A DNA stretch of 64,000 bases from Dictyobacter aurantiacus. Its GTDB lineage: Bacteria; Chloroflexota; Ktedonobacteria; Ktedonobacterales; Ktedonobacteraceae. Each line of letters starts with the position of its first letter. Position 1 is the first letter of the stretch. Under the pieces are notes generated by a model. That model was not told the origin of the DNA. It was given only the letters and a program-made list of their open reading frames with translations, and ran no database searches. Location: assembly GCF_003967515.1 (NCBI RefSeq), contig NZ_BIFQ01000001.1, positions 5,580,001 to 5,644,000 of the forward strand, read 5' to 3'. Below are positions 42,150 through 51,131 of the stretch, one piece after another. Made by a program: the position numbers and the translations under genes.

Positions 42150-43385
42150 TTAGCAGCCTTTGGCGACGCCAGCGAAGTTGTTCAGGTAGGTATAGTAGCC
42201 CTGCGCGGCGCGCGATGGTGACTCGCGGGCGAACCAGGAATAATGTACCTCGTCCTCTGGATGGTAGTCCAGACCGTTGGACATATGGACTGTGAAGCCG
42301 AAGCCAACGACGGGGTCGCCGGTCTCAAGGTCGGAGGTGCAGCCATACTGTGGTGCGGTCGGGGTCAGCCAGGGGTTGATCGTGTTGTTGACGAACGGAT
42401 CGTCATACCACTCCTGAACCTCGTGGCTCAGACCGTGAATGTCCTGGATGTAGGACGTGGTATCGCCAGGGTTGGTGCGGAAGATGCCAGGTGAGCTGTA
42501 GGAAGCAAACATGTAAGTCTGCACCTGCTGCTGACCATTGCCATTCAGTGACGAGAAGGCGCCGTGGTAGCCGAGTATACAGCAGTTGGCGGTATTGTTG
42601 CCCTCATACAGGAAGGTGTTGTCCACCAGCAAGATAGGCAGCTCGTTAGGGGTGATATGCAGGTTATTGATCGTCTCATGCAGGCGGCTGGAGAACCAGT
42701 TATAGTCCATCAGGCCAATGCGAGCATGCGAGCGCGAGCCAAGGACGATCTGGCCCTGGTTAGCAGGAACGCTGTAGGAAACGGTTGGCATAATGGTTGG
42801 CTGTCCCAGCACCACGTGGTAGCTCGAACCGCTCTTGCCCCACTGCGCGCGATAGATGGCATCGCCCACCTGGGTTACATCGCTGGGCTCCTGAACCGGA
42901 CGCGCATTGGCCGGGGCGACTCCAGGCTGGCTGGGGGGAGCGCTGGCTGTCGCATCAGCGGCGGCACCGATATCAGCTTTCTGGAAGACAGGTGAAGCTA
43001 CGGTCGCTGCTACTCTATCTGTACCATCGAGTACATTATTGGGATCGGCAGATTGAACAAAAGTGAAGCGGACCGGGATGATCACTGTAGGAATAGTTGT
43101 GGTACTATTCGTGTTAGGGTTGGCGCCAACCATGGTATAGGGATAGGTTGTGCTATTGGTTGGATCGGTGAAGGACGACTGCCAGTAAGGGATGGTATTG
43201 GCGCGTGAAGAGAAGTTGGACACGCCACCATCGGTGGTGTACTTTGGCGTTCCAAGGCCGTCGTCCGCCTGGGCGGCATGGGCGTCATTGCCATGAAAAT
43301 AGAAAGTACCGAAGCCGGCGCCTACCGCCGCCAGAAGTGCGATAGCGATAGCCACAAAGCGTAGAGAATGCAGATGTTTCCTCAT
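42150..43385 (-). CDS. Exported zincin-like protein (HExxE motif)
   Basis: A 411-residue secreted protein. Residues 1-38 are a signal peptide (VAIAIALLAAVGAGFGTFYF, cleavage after AHA). Central IHGLSHEVQEWYDDPFVNN (about 325-343) contains S-H-E-x-x-E followed by D-P, a motif found in a set of poorly described extracellular putative metallopeptidases. Eight cysteines are few but paired near the end (CTSDLE...KGC). The function as a peptidase is inferred from that motif only. Its 500-bp upstream gap is unusually long. Confidence 0.7.
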   Translation of the reverse strand: MRKHLHSLRFVAIAIALLAAVGAGFGTFYFHGNDAHAAQADDGLGTPKYTTDGGVSNFSSRANTIPYWQSSFTDPTNSTTYPYTMVGANPNTNSTTTIPTVIIPVRFTFVQSADPNNVLDGTDRVAATVASPVFQKADIGAAADATASAPPSQPGVAPANARPVQEPSDVTQVGDAIYRAQWGKSGSSYHVVLGQPTIMPTVSYSVPANQGQIVLGSRSHARIGLMDYNWFSSRLHETINNLHITPNELPILLVDNTFLYEGNNTANCCILGYHGAFSSLNGNGQQQVQTYMFASYSSPGIFRTNPGDTTSYIQDIHGLSHEVQEWYDDPFVNNTINPWLTPTAPQYGCTSDLETGDPVVGFGFTVHMSNGLDYHPEDEVHYSWFARESPSRAAQGYYTYLNNFAGVAKGC

Positions 43386-43737
43386 GAAAAGAGCTCCTCA
43401 TACGTGAACCACAAATACAGTTCAATTCATTTGAATGTAGTAAAACTCGTACGACGCAGGCACCCGCGTGTACATCCTGTATACGGTAATTTTCTTGTTC
43501 TTTTTGAAGCCTTCTTTCTACCTCAGGTCTTTGAAGTGTATAACTGATATCGACATATAGATATTTGCAAATTTTACACGACCGTTCCTAATAATGCAAT
43601 AGTTAATTAAAAAAATAGGACTAAAGAAAACCATTTTCGGTATAAAACGAAATGCAGCATCTTTGAATCGAGCTATACTTAAAGAATCATGTTGAAATCT
43701 CTTCTATTCATGATGCAAAGAGTTAGGGGGTGTCAGA
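43386..43737. other. Long AT-rich upstream region, no gene
   Basis: This stretch, well below the window mean in GC, contains no supported gene. It probably holds the promoter of the exported zincin-like gene; no clear dyad was found. Confidence 0.5.
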
Positions 43738-43883
43738 CACACTTTTTACAGGGGAGCGTGAGCGCCTCCGCACGGGCGGCCGCGTGCGCGGCCGCAGTAC
43801 TTTATGGGGGGAATGGTGATCGATGATAGGGATGCGTATTTGCGCCTCCGATGCTCCCATAGAGAATGGGAGGGAATGGTGAT
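43738..43883 (+). repeat. Degenerate core-plus-hairpin element, locus E
   Basis: The core is recognisable as GGGAGCGTGAGCGCCTCCGC then CGGGCGGCCGCGTGCGCGGC. The hairpin arm is only partly left; GGGAATGGTGATCGATGATA and GGGAATGGTGATCTATGATA are two copies of one flank piece. It appears to be a decayed element. Confidence 0.65.
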
Positions 43884-45236
43884 CTATGATACGGGTTCGA
43901 GAATGACCTGGAGGCCATTTTTGGGACGCAGAGTGATTAAGGGGTCGGTCTGCATTTTGAAGCCAGGGGCGATGCGGAACTTAAAGCGTTGCAGCATGGT
44001 CGCCAGGAGGATGCGCATCTCTAATTGCGCGAAGGGCATGCCGATGCACATGCGCGGTCCAGCCCCAAAGGGGATATAGGACCAGGGAACGATGTTTTTG
44101 GCGTTTTCGGGTCGCCAGCGCTCGGGTCGGAACTCATTGGCAGCCTCCCATAGGTCAGGTCGGCGATGGAGCACCCATTTACTGATCAGTACAAACGTTC
44201 CGGCGGACAAGGTATATTCGCCGAGTGTGAACTCCTCGCGCGCTCGGCGGCCGATCAAGTAGGCAGGTGGATAGAGGCGCAGGGTTTCATTGATGGTCCA
44301 CTCCGTATAAGGGATTTTGGAAAGATCGCCCAGTGAAGGGGCCTGCCCACGCAACTGTGATGTGAGCTCCTGGTAGAGTGTGGCATATTTACTCTCATTT
44401 TGGGCCAGTCCCAGCAGGTAGAAAGTCCAGGCCAGCGTATTGCTGGATGTCTCGTGCCCGGCGGCCACAAAGGTCATAATATGGTCGCGTATCTGGGTAT
44501 CCGACAGGCCGTGGCCATCTTCGGTAGTAGCTAACAGCATTGAGAGGAAGTCGCCCTCGTCACCCCCCTCCTGGCGGCGCTGGGCAATCAATTGATAGAT
44601 CACTTTATCAATAATGCGCTTGCCGCGCTGGCGCTTGCCATAATCAGTGAAGGGCAGATCGATGCGCAGTTTCAAGATGGTTTCCAATAGTCGCGGCTGA
44701 TTTTCCAGGATATCTGTGAAGGCTTGACCCAGGTTGCTGTTGCGCAGGCCGAGATCAACATTGAACAGGCACTTGGCCACGATGCGCATCGTCAACTGCT
44801 GAAGTTCCTGGTCCAGGGCAAGTTGATCGCCAACTTTCCAGCTATCGAGCATCTCCAGCGTATACTGGCGCATAGTATCGGCGTAGCTATCGACCCGCTT
44901 ACGATGGAAGGCCGGCTGTACCAGACGGCGCTGCTGGCGATGTGTATCGCCATCCAGGTTGAAAAGGCCATGACCGGTAAACTCCTGTAGCCCCTGAGCG
45001 AACTCCGCGCTCGTAAAATTGCGAGGATTCTCGGCCAGCACATAATGGATATGTTCAGGCTCGAACAGGACCACTGAAGGGGTATCGGTCATATAAATAG
45101 TGGCCATGGGTCCATAGGTTTGGTGGAGGGTTTGCAAGAAATTGAGCGGATCTTTGACGAAACTATGGTTATTTCCCAGTACGGGTAACGGTTTGGGGCC
45201 GGGCGGTAGCGTCGGTTTAGGTCTGGTTGCGTCCAT
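43884..45236 (-). CDS. Cytochrome P450
   Basis: A 450-residue P450 monooxygenase. Visible: proline-rich start (PTLPPGPKPLPVLG), the I-helix oxygen motif VAAGHETSSN, the ExxR pair in NETLRLYPP, WRPE of the meander and the haem ligand loop FGAGPRMCIG with Cys at about 396. The whole reads like a CYP102/CYP4-like class that uses an NADPH-cytochrome P450 reductase or ferredoxin; no redox partner gene is adjacent. No N-terminal membrane helix, hence soluble. ATG 45236 has AAAGGA at eight bases; ATG 45242 is too close. Confidence 0.95.
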   Translation of the reverse strand: MDATRPKPTLPPGPKPLPVLGNNHSFVKDPLNFLQTLHQTYGPMATIYMTDTPSVVLFEPEHIHYVLAENPRNFTSAEFAQGLQEFTGHGLFNLDGDTHRQQRRLVQPAFHRKRVDSYADTMRQYTLEMLDSWKVGDQLALDQELQQLTMRIVAKCLFNVDLGLRNSNLGQAFTDILENQPRLLETILKLRIDLPFTDYGKRQRGKRIIDKVIYQLIAQRRQEGGDEGDFLSMLLATTEDGHGLSDTQIRDHIMTFVAAGHETSSNTLAWTFYLLGLAQNESKYATLYQELTSQLRGQAPSLGDLSKIPYTEWTINETLRLYPPAYLIGRRAREEFTLGEYTLSAGTFVLISKWVLHRRPDLWEAANEFRPERWRPENAKNIVPWSYIPFGAGPRMCIGMPFAQLEMRILLATMLQRFKFRIAPGFKMQTDPLITLRPKNGLQVILEPVS

Positions 45237-45456
45237 ACGCATTTTCCTTTGTTAAGAAGATACAGTATACATAAAAAAAGGAAACGTGTCGAAATTATCT
45301 TAAATATTCCTCTATAGATAATAGCTGATCTGGAGCCTATTTTCAACACTCCTTTATGTGATAATGGAGAAAACGCGTGTAAGTGATCTGCTCGTGAGAC
45401 TATTTGTATGATATTATAGTATCTGTGGTTTGTAGCGCGGGAAAGAAGGAAGGAAG

Positions 45457-45525
45457 CGGACGCGAGGTCCGAACGTCTGGGGGGAGATGATCGTGCGGGG
45501 AGAGGAAATCGGACGCGAGGTCCGA
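45457..45525 (+). repeat. Two short dispersed hairpins
   Basis: CGGAC-GCGAG-GTCCG at 45457-45471 and TCGGAC-GCGAG-GTCCGA at 45509-45525 (tail ACTTATG), in the P450/D-threonine aldolase gap. The second supplies the sequence just before the next ORF. Confidence 0.8.
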
Positions 45526-45550
45526 ACTTATGAGAGAGGGTCATAGCTTT

Positions 45551-46666
45551 ATGTATCAGCCAGGGGTAGGCGATGCGCTGGATGCGCTGGACACGCCGGC
45601 AATGATTGTGGATCTGACATTGATGGATGATAATATCGGTCGTTTGATGGAGCGATTCCGAGTACGCAATGTACGGGTGCGGCCGCATCTCAAGACGGTG
45701 AAGAGTCCTGAACTGGCGCTGCGGTTGCTGGCGGCGGGGGCCGTTGGCGGCTGCGTGGCCAAGGTGAGCGAGGCCGAGGTAATGGCTGAGGGCGGGATCG
45801 AGGATCTGCTGATCACGACGGAGATCGTGGGCAGACCCAAGCTGGCGCGGCTGGTGGATCTGTTGCGGAAGCACTCGCTGATCAAGGTGGTGGTGGATAG
45901 CGTGGAGGGAGCGCGGGCGCTCGACGCGGCGGTGGGGGCGGCGAATCTGGAGGCGAAGGTGCTGCTGGATCTGAATGTGGGGCAGGACCGCTGCGGGGTC
46001 ACGCCGGGTGAAGAGGCGCTGGAACTGGCGCGGCAGATCGGCGAGATGGAGCACCTGCAGCTGATCGGCGTGCAGGGATACGAAGGGCATCTGCAGCATA
46101 TCCACGATCCACAGGAGAGGCAGCGGCGCTGCCAGCAGGCCATGCAGACGCTGACCGGGACCGCCGAACAACTGCGTACAGCCGGTTTCCCGATCCAGAT
46201 CGTAACCACCGGCGGAACGGGGACCGCCGAGTTCTGCGCCGACTTCGATGGCATCACCGAGGTGCAGCCCGGCTCATTTGTATTTATGGACACCGATTAT
46301 CGCAACGCCCTGGGAGGGGTCTACTCCAACGCCCTGACGGTGTTAGCGACCGTCATCAGTCGTCCCACTCCCAATCGAGCGATTATCGATGCAGGCCTCA
46401 AATCACTCTCGATCGATAGCGGCATGGCCGAGCCAAAGGGATGGGAGCAACTGGCCTATCAGCCGAAAGGAGACGAACATGGAGCGCTGGTCTGGCGCGA
46501 CGAGGCTGACGCGGACCAGGAGCTGCCGCTGCGGATCGGCGACCGCGTCGAGATGATCCCCAGCCATATCGACACCACCATCAACCTGCACGATACCTAT
46601 TATGCCTATCGCGACGGACGCATCGAAGCCATCTGGCCGATCTCAGCACGGGGAAAGGTTCAATAG
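45551..46666 (+). CDS. D-threonine-aldolase-like PLP enzyme (DSD1/AlaR-N fold III)
   Basis: About 371 residues. The N-terminal PLP barrel of the alanine-racemase fold has the Schiff-base Lys in VRPHLKTVKSPELALRLLAA, followed by GCVAKVSEAEVMAEGG and the glycine cluster TGGTGTAEF. The C-terminal DSD domain contains PSHIDTTINLHD: a His-x-Asp pair like the metal ligands of D-threonine aldolase, where D-serine dehydratase has His-x-Cys. It should cleave D-beta-hydroxy amino acids. ATG 45551 follows AGAGAGGG. Its stop overlaps the end of the convergent GIY-YIG gene. Confidence 0.87.
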   Translation: MYQPGVGDALDALDTPAMIVDLTLMDDNIGRLMERFRVRNVRVRPHLKTVKSPELALRLLAAGAVGGCVAKVSEAEVMAEGGIEDLLITTEIVGRPKLARLVDLLRKHSLIKVVVDSVEGARALDAAVGAANLEAKVLLDLNVGQDRCGVTPGEEALELARQIGEMEHLQLIGVQGYEGHLQHIHDPQERQRRCQQAMQTLTGTAEQLRTAGFPIQIVTTGGTGTAEFCADFDGITEVQPGSFVFMDTDYRNALGGVYSNALTVLATVISRPTPNRAIIDAGLKSLSIDSGMAEPKGWEQLAYQPKGDEHGALVWRDEADADQELPLRIGDRVEMIPSHIDTTINLHDTYYAYRDGRIEAIWPISARGKVQ

Positions 46667-46998
46667 GACAGTGCCGGGTCCAGGTTGGCGCGCCACATCT
46701 CCGTAAGCGTCTTCAGGTCGTCCAGAAAGGACTCCGAGCTCTGCTTGGCCTGTCGCTTGAGCTCTTCGAGCACAGTGAAGGTAAAGGCCTGGGGGCCCAG
46801 CGCCTGCCAGTCCCGCTGCAGCCGGGGATGCACCGTAGAGCCGGTACTGACGGCGAACTGGAAGTGGTTGCGCGCCCCCTGCAGGTTAGCGGTATGGTCG
46901 AGCAGATACCGGCCGGTCCGGCTATTCTTTATGATGTAGATGCCGCCGATGATTTCGCGTTCTTTATATGCCTGCGCAAGCTCTTTTCTGCGATTCAT
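46660..46998 (-). CDS. GIY-YIG nuclease-family protein
   Basis: A 112-residue protein. GGIYIIKNSRTGRYLLDHTA (residues 18-37) holds the G-I-Y ... Y-L motif, with Arg at about 54 and the C-terminal helix replacing the usual Glu region in a shortened form. GIY-YIG domains cut DNA; stand-alone small ones are of unknown role. Overlaps the end of the preceding convergent gene by 7 bp. Transcribed with the next gene (29 bp apart). Confidence 0.85.
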   Translation of the reverse strand: MNRRKELAQAYKEREIIGGIYIIKNSRTGRYLLDHTANLQGARNHFQFAVSTGSTVHPRLQRDWQALGPQAFTFTVLEELKRQAKQSSESFLDDLKTLTEMWRANLDPALSY

Positions 46999-47027
46999 AA
47001 CTGATCCTTCTTCTCTTCTCTCCGTAT

Positions 47028-47573
47028 TTATCCTATATCCGGCAGGCTACGCTGATCGCGTAGCCGTTCGACCTGTGGTCGCAGCACACGCTTATTCTGC
47101 TGAGGATTGGCCACCGAGGGGTCCGGGAACGATTCCAGGAAGCCGTTATCGATCGCGCGCACGACGCGCATGCGATTGGCCTGTGTATTAGAGCCGAAGG
47201 CCAGCGCGGCCGCGTTGCTGATCGTAATTAGCTCATCCGATGAGATCCACCAGCGCACGCGTGAAAGCAGGACACCGATATCGCTGCGCCAGAAGTGGTC
47301 CGGGAGCAGCGTCCGGCTGTGGAGGGCATTGCCTAGCAGCAGATTCTGCACGCGTGCCAGAGCCTGCTCCGCCTGCTGTACCGTCTGCTCGTCGGAGCGC
47401 CTGAACTCGCCGTTGGCGATGCCGATCAACAGCCACAGATCGCGCCGCAGCGGACTCGCCTCGTCGCCCAGCCGGGGACGGCTTGAGATCCCCAGCGCGT
47501 CTTCCAGCGTACGGTGGCGCTGTGTGATGAGCGTGGTAATCTCCTCTATTAATGTGTCGTCAAAGAGTGCCAT
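47028..47573 (-). CDS. Conserved-looking protein of unknown function
   Basis: A 181-residue, mostly helical soluble protein (MALFDDTLIEEITTLITQRH, then a WRSDIGVLLSRVRWWISSDE centre). I do not recognise a family. It precedes the GIY-YIG gene in one probable operon and may function with it. AAAAGGAA precedes ATG 47573. Codon use is like its neighbours. Confidence 0.7.
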   Translation of the reverse strand: MALFDDTLIEEITTLITQRHRTLEDALGISSRPRLGDEASPLRRDLWLLIGIANGEFRRSDEQTVQQAEQALARVQNLLLGNALHSRTLLPDHFWRSDIGVLLSRVRWWISSDELITISNAAALAFGSNTQANRMRVVRAIDNGFLESFPDPSVANPQQNKRVLRPQVERLRDQRSLPDIG

Positions 47574-47691
47574 GGTGGGATTCCTTTTGCTTTTGTCTGT
47601 ACATTATAACGCAAGTAACGTTAGTTAGCAAGAGAAGGATCGGGCACGCAGTCCGGACATGTGGGGATGTGATTGCCAGGAGAGAAAGAAG

Positions 47692-47708
47692 TCGGACGCG
47701 AGATTCGA
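47692..47708 (+). repeat. Short dispersed hairpin, degenerate
   Basis: TCGGAC-GCGAG-ATTCGA, with a decayed second copy near 47640-47660, in front of the TetR promoter. Confidence 0.6.
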
Positions 47709-47716
47709 ACTTATAC

Positions 47717-47763
47717 TTGCATTTTGGGTGGGGGTAGTGTATAATCGTACCGTAAGGTACGAT
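47717..47763 (+). promoter_or_regulatory. Promoter with overlapping TetR operator
   Basis: TTGCAT (47717-47722), 17-bp spacer, TATAAT (47740-47745) is a nearly consensus sigma-70 promoter. The dyad ATCGTACC-GTAA-GGTACGAT (47744-47763) covers the -10 end and start point, so the TetR product would block it. Confidence 0.85.
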
Positions 47764-47779
47764 ACGGAGGTTGGTAAAG

Positions 47780-48400
47780 ATGAATAAGAAAGTGAGTAGT
47801 CGGGGGGTGAGGACGCGGGAGCAGATTCGGGCGGCGGCGCAGCGGTTGTTTCTGGTGTCGGGTTTCGCGGGGACGAGTACGGATGCGATTATGGCGGAGG
47901 CCGGGGTGGCCTCCAAGGAGACGCTCTATCGTCACTATGCGAGCAAGGAGGAGCTGTTTGTGGATGTGCTGGAGCATATGACGCTAGAGCAGAAGCGTCC
48001 GGCGGCGGCCCTGGCGGATCTGCCTGTGCCGCGCGATATGGAGGCATTGCGGAGGGCGCTGACGATCGTGGCGCGCGCGATCCTGTCGGTGATGGCGCAG
48101 CCCGATTACCTGGCGCTACTGCGCATAATTATGGCGGAGAGCGGACGCTTTCCGCACCTGGGACAGCTGTTTAAGCAGGCGGTGCCCGAGCGAGGGCGCA
48201 TGGTTATCATGGGTGTGCTGCAGCAGGCGCGGGAGTACAACGTGGTGGACGAGGTGGATATGGACGCGATCGCCCATGCCATGGTGGGTGGTCTATTGAC
48301 GTATGTCTTGCTTGATGTGTTTTTCACAGAAGGTGGATCGGTAGCGCTGGAGCGGGCCGATGCGGTGGTGGAGGTGATGATGCGGGCGTTGAGGGTTTGA
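47780..48400 (+). CDS. TetR/AcrR-family transcriptional regulator
   Basis: A 206-residue repressor. HTH at residues 10-60 (RTREQIRAAAQRLFLVSGFA, then GVASKETLYRHYASKEELF), C-terminal domain of the TetR_C type with FPHLGQLFKQAVPERGR. ATG 47780 has ACGGAGG nine bases upstream. Because its operator overlaps its own promoter, it is autorepressed, and the FAD monooxygenase 70 bp downstream is probably its target in one transcript, as in many TetR/monooxygenase pairs. Confidence 0.94.
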   Translation: MNKKVSSRGVRTREQIRAAAQRLFLVSGFAGTSTDAIMAEAGVASKETLYRHYASKEELFVDVLEHMTLEQKRPAAALADLPVPRDMEALRRALTIVARAILSVMAQPDYLALLRIIMAESGRFPHLGQLFKQAVPERGRMVIMGVLQQAREYNVVDEVDMDAIAHAMVGGLLTYVLLDVFFTEGGSVALERADAVVEVMMRALRV

Positions 48401-48427
48401 GGGGCGTGATCGTGCGTAGAGAGATAA

Positions 48428-48452
48428 TCGGACGCGAGGTCCGAACATATGG
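48428..48452 (+). repeat. Short dispersed hairpin
   Basis: TCGGAC-GCGAG-GTCCGA with tail ACATATGG, between the TetR gene and the monooxygenase gene. Confidence 0.82.
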
Positions 48453-48470
48453 AGAAAGGAGAAGAAGACC

Positions 48471-50075
48471 ATGGATACGGATGTGTTGATTGTGGGGGCG
48501 GGTCCGTGCGGGCTGACGCTGGCTCATGAGCTGTTGCGGCGCGGACTGCGGCCACGATTGATCGATAAGAATGTGATGGCGGCCGAGAATACGAAGGCGC
48601 TGGGGATAATGTCGCGTACGTTGGAGCTGTTGACACCGTCGGGGATGGCGGAGGAGATGGTGGGACAGGGGGTGAGGGTGCCGGCCTTTAGCATCTATAG
48701 CGAGGGGCGGCAGCTGGCGCGCTTTGACTTTGCCCGCCACGTTGAGAGCGCCTATCCCTATGTGCTGATGCTTCCACAACCCGCGACTGAGGCTGTGCTG
48801 ACCAAGCATGTGGAGGCGCTGGGTGGTCAGATCGAGCGCGGCAGCGAGCTGGTCGGGTTGGAGCAGAATGCGGAGGGTGTTGAGGCGCTGCTGCGGCACG
48901 TGGATGGCAGCGAGGAGCATGTACGGGCCCGCTGGCTGATCGGGTGCGATGGGGCCCATAGCAAGGTACGGCACCTGATCGGAGCCACCTTTGTGGGCAA
49001 GACGTTTGAGCAGAGCTTCGCTACCGGCAATGTACACATGCAGTGGGATGTGCCGAACAACCAGTCCTTCGCGCGTCTCAATCGCGGCAACTTCATCGCC
49101 TACTTTCCGATGCCGAATGGGCAGCACCGCTTCATCATCGCCTACAAGCCGGAGGAGGCACCCACGGGCGAGATCACCCTGGACGAGATCCAGCGCGCCA
49201 TCGACGCCTGTGGTCCCGAGGGGGCGCGCGCGAGCAATCCCACCTGGCTAGCGCGCTACCAGATCAACCAGCGCAAGGTTGACCGTTACCTGTGGCGGCA
49301 CGTGGTTCTGGTTGGTGATGCCGCGCACATTCATTCGCCCATCGCGGCGCAGGGCATGAACACGGGTATCCAGGATGCGTTTAATCTGGGCTGGAAGCTG
49401 GCGCTGGTCGCACAGGGGAAGGCTCATGAGCGGCTGCTGGAGAGCTATGCCAGCGAACGGGCGGAGGTTGGCCGTCAGTTGTTGCTCAACACCGGCCGTC
49501 TGACGGACCTCGCTCTGATGCACCAGCCGGTGGCGACAACCACGCGTGATGTGCTCGCGCCTCACCTGACGCGATTGGAGAAGGTGCAGCAGCTTTTCAC
49601 GACCAACGCCTCTGAGTTAAGCATCGCTTATGCGCGCAGTCCATTGACGATCGAAGATGGTAGTGAGAAGGTCCGGTCTGATCACGGCTCGATCAAGGCG
49701 GGCGGTCGTGCTCCCGATGGGCAGATATGCAAAGGGCACGAGGACATGCCCGGCAGGCTGTATGACCTTTTGAACGGAGAGCGCCATGTCCTGCTGATCT
49801 TTGGACGACGCAATGGGGAGGTTGATGGCGAGCTGCGGAGCGCGCTCGGCGGCTGGCGGGACTGGCTGGACGTCTATCATATCCTGCGTGGTCAGCCAGA
49901 TGGCACAGGGGAGGAGGGGGTATATTATAACCCGGATGATACCCTGTTTGAGCGCTACGGTATTGAAGACGAAGGTGTGGTCCTGATACGGCCCGATGGC
50001 TATATCGCGGTGCGCGGTCGGCCTGTTGAGAGCGATCCGTTGCGGCGTTATGTGGCGTGGGCTGGCGTGGAATGA
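48471..50075 (+). CDS. FAD-dependent aromatic monooxygenase (PHBH-type)
   Basis: A 534-residue flavoprotein hydroxylase. GxGxxG at the start (VLIVGAGPCGLTLAHELLRR), the DG motif (WLIGCDGAHSKVRHLIG) and the GD motif (VVLVGDAAHIHSPIAAQGMN) followed by TGIQDAFNLGWKLA are the three marks of class A flavin monooxygenases. The last ~150 residues form a thioredoxin-like C-terminal domain (HVLLIFGRRNGEVDG). They hydroxylate phenols or polyketides with NAD(P)H. AAAGGAGAAG precedes ATG 48471. Controlled probably by the upstream TetR. It is also the intact counterpart of the fragment at 10780-10865. Confidence 0.95.
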   Translation: MDTDVLIVGAGPCGLTLAHELLRRGLRPRLIDKNVMAAENTKALGIMSRTLELLTPSGMAEEMVGQGVRVPAFSIYSEGRQLARFDFARHVESAYPYVLMLPQPATEAVLTKHVEALGGQIERGSELVGLEQNAEGVEALLRHVDGSEEHVRARWLIGCDGAHSKVRHLIGATFVGKTFEQSFATGNVHMQWDVPNNQSFARLNRGNFIAYFPMPNGQHRFIIAYKPEEAPTGEITLDEIQRAIDACGPEGARASNPTWLARYQINQRKVDRYLWRHVVLVGDAAHIHSPIAAQGMNTGIQDAFNLGWKLALVAQGKAHERLLESYASERAEVGRQLLLNTGRLTDLALMHQPVATTTRDVLAPHLTRLEKVQQLFTTNASELSIAYARSPLTIEDGSEKVRSDHGSIKAGGRAPDGQICKGHEDMPGRLYDLLNGERHVLLIFGRRNGEVDGELRSALGGWRDWLDVYHILRGQPDGTGEEGVYYNPDDTLFERYGIEDEGVVLIRPDGYIAVRGRPVESDPLRRYVAWAGVE

Positions 50076-50164
50076 CAGGGGGAGCGGTATCGTGGGGGCG
50101 AGGATGTTGGGGACATCCTCAACCGGAGGCAGCAAGTCGGGGCAAGCCCCAATACCTTCAATTT

Positions 50165-50256
50165 AAGATCATGTAAAACGAGAAATGACCACAGTACGTG
50201 CGGGCGAGCATGCTCGCCCGCACGTACTGTGGTCATTTCTCGTTTTACATGATCTT
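50165..50256. repeat. 92-bp perfect palindrome (46-nt arms, no loop)
   Basis: 50165-50210 and 50211-50256 are exact reverse complements, centred on GCGAGCA/TGCTCGC. It follows the monooxygenase gene by 90 bp. It is the longest perfect palindrome in the window. A short family hairpin remnant (GGGGCAAGCCCC) lies just before it at about 50138-50150. Confidence 0.95.
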
Positions 50257-50303
50257 CTTGTGGGATGGGGCGTTTCGGGGTTTGGGTACGTTCGGGGTTT
50301 TGG

Positions 50304-50338
50304 GAAGCATTCCCCCTTGTTGGAATGCTTCTTTTTTT
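50304..50338 (+). terminator. Rho-independent terminator
   Basis: GAAGCATTCC (50304-50313) pairs with GGAATGCTTC (50322-50331), followed by seven T. It is the probable terminator of the TetR/monooxygenase transcript. Confidence 0.88.
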
Positions 50339-50546
50339 GATGTTGAGGTTGGTGAGATGTGTTGATAGAAGGAGGGCGTTGGTGGGATGCGTTGGCGCGA
50401 GGATAAAAAAGGTGATAGACTACTTAACATAATGTCCAGCATTTATAGGGATTTTTTGGTGCCGGGCACGGTATTATTGTTGTTTATGTGCAGGTCTACA
50501 CTGCCATTCGTACGAGTAGAAGACGAATAGATGTGGAGTTTTCTCT

Positions 50547-51062
50547 ATGCGAGATTGGCGAGATGTTATTCAGCGTTGGGTGGCTCGGGAGAGCCGCATT
50601 GCATCCCTGACCAGGCAAAAAGTGGAGTTTTGTGCCTGGACTATCTCTCCTCCTTCCTCTGATCAATGGCCTTCTTATCTACCCGGTTGCGAGGCGCTAC
50701 AGGACTTCTATCGGTTCTGTGATGGGGGATATTTTAACTGGTTCAACTGGCCCTCGCTGTCTCAGCTTGTCGAGATGAATCGCAAGTGGTTTGAGCTGCT
50801 GCGCGATTGGGATAAGCGCGGCGACGTGTTACTGGCAGGGCAACACGTGGTAATCGCCGAGGATGGTGGCGGCTGTCCCGTGGTCTGGCATGTAACGACC
50901 GACCGGGTGCGGGCGTTCCAGTTTGATGGTGGTGATTGGGAGGCCCCGCTGGGCTTCTCGGTGGATGAATTTTTGACGACCATATTTAATCCCGAGGAAA
51001 GGCCAGAGCCCGACTGGTGGTCTCTCTTTTTGCAGTGGCTCGATGGTCAGCTAGCAGAGTAA
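50547..51062 (+). CDS. SMI1/KNR4-like protein
   Basis: A 171-residue protein with many Trp. CEALQDFYRFCDGGYFNWFN (about residues 50-69) matches the LxxFYxxxNG segment of the SMI1/KNR4 (SUKH) superfamily, and GGGCPVVWHVTTDRV follows as the second typical strand. SUKH proteins are often immunity proteins against toxins; here no toxin gene is adjacent, so that is only a possibility. The gene ends inside a 70-bp palindrome. Confidence 0.7.
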   Translation: MRDWRDVIQRWVARESRIASLTRQKVEFCAWTISPPSSDQWPSYLPGCEALQDFYRFCDGGYFNWFNWPSLSQLVEMNRKWFELLRDWDKRGDVLLAGQHVVIAEDGGGCPVVWHVTTDRVRAFQFDGGDWEAPLGFSVDEFLTTIFNPEERPEPDWWSLFLQWLDGQLAE

Positions 51063-51122
51063 AGCAGAGATGGGTTGCCTGCCGTCATGACGGCAGGCAA
51101 CCCATCTCTGCTTTACTCTGCT
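51053..51122. terminator. 70-bp perfect palindrome at the SMI1-like gene end
   Basis: 51053-51087 and 51088-51122 are exact complements, centre GTCA/TGAC. The left arm covers the last codons and the stop codon of the gene, so the gene's end is itself part of the palindrome. Confidence 0.8.
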
Positions 51123-51131
51123 GAGCGTGTC

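Noticed and set aside
45089..46171. 360-codon minus-strand ORF
   Set aside because: Antisense to the D-threonine-aldolase-like gene and crossing two hairpin repeats; no known motif.
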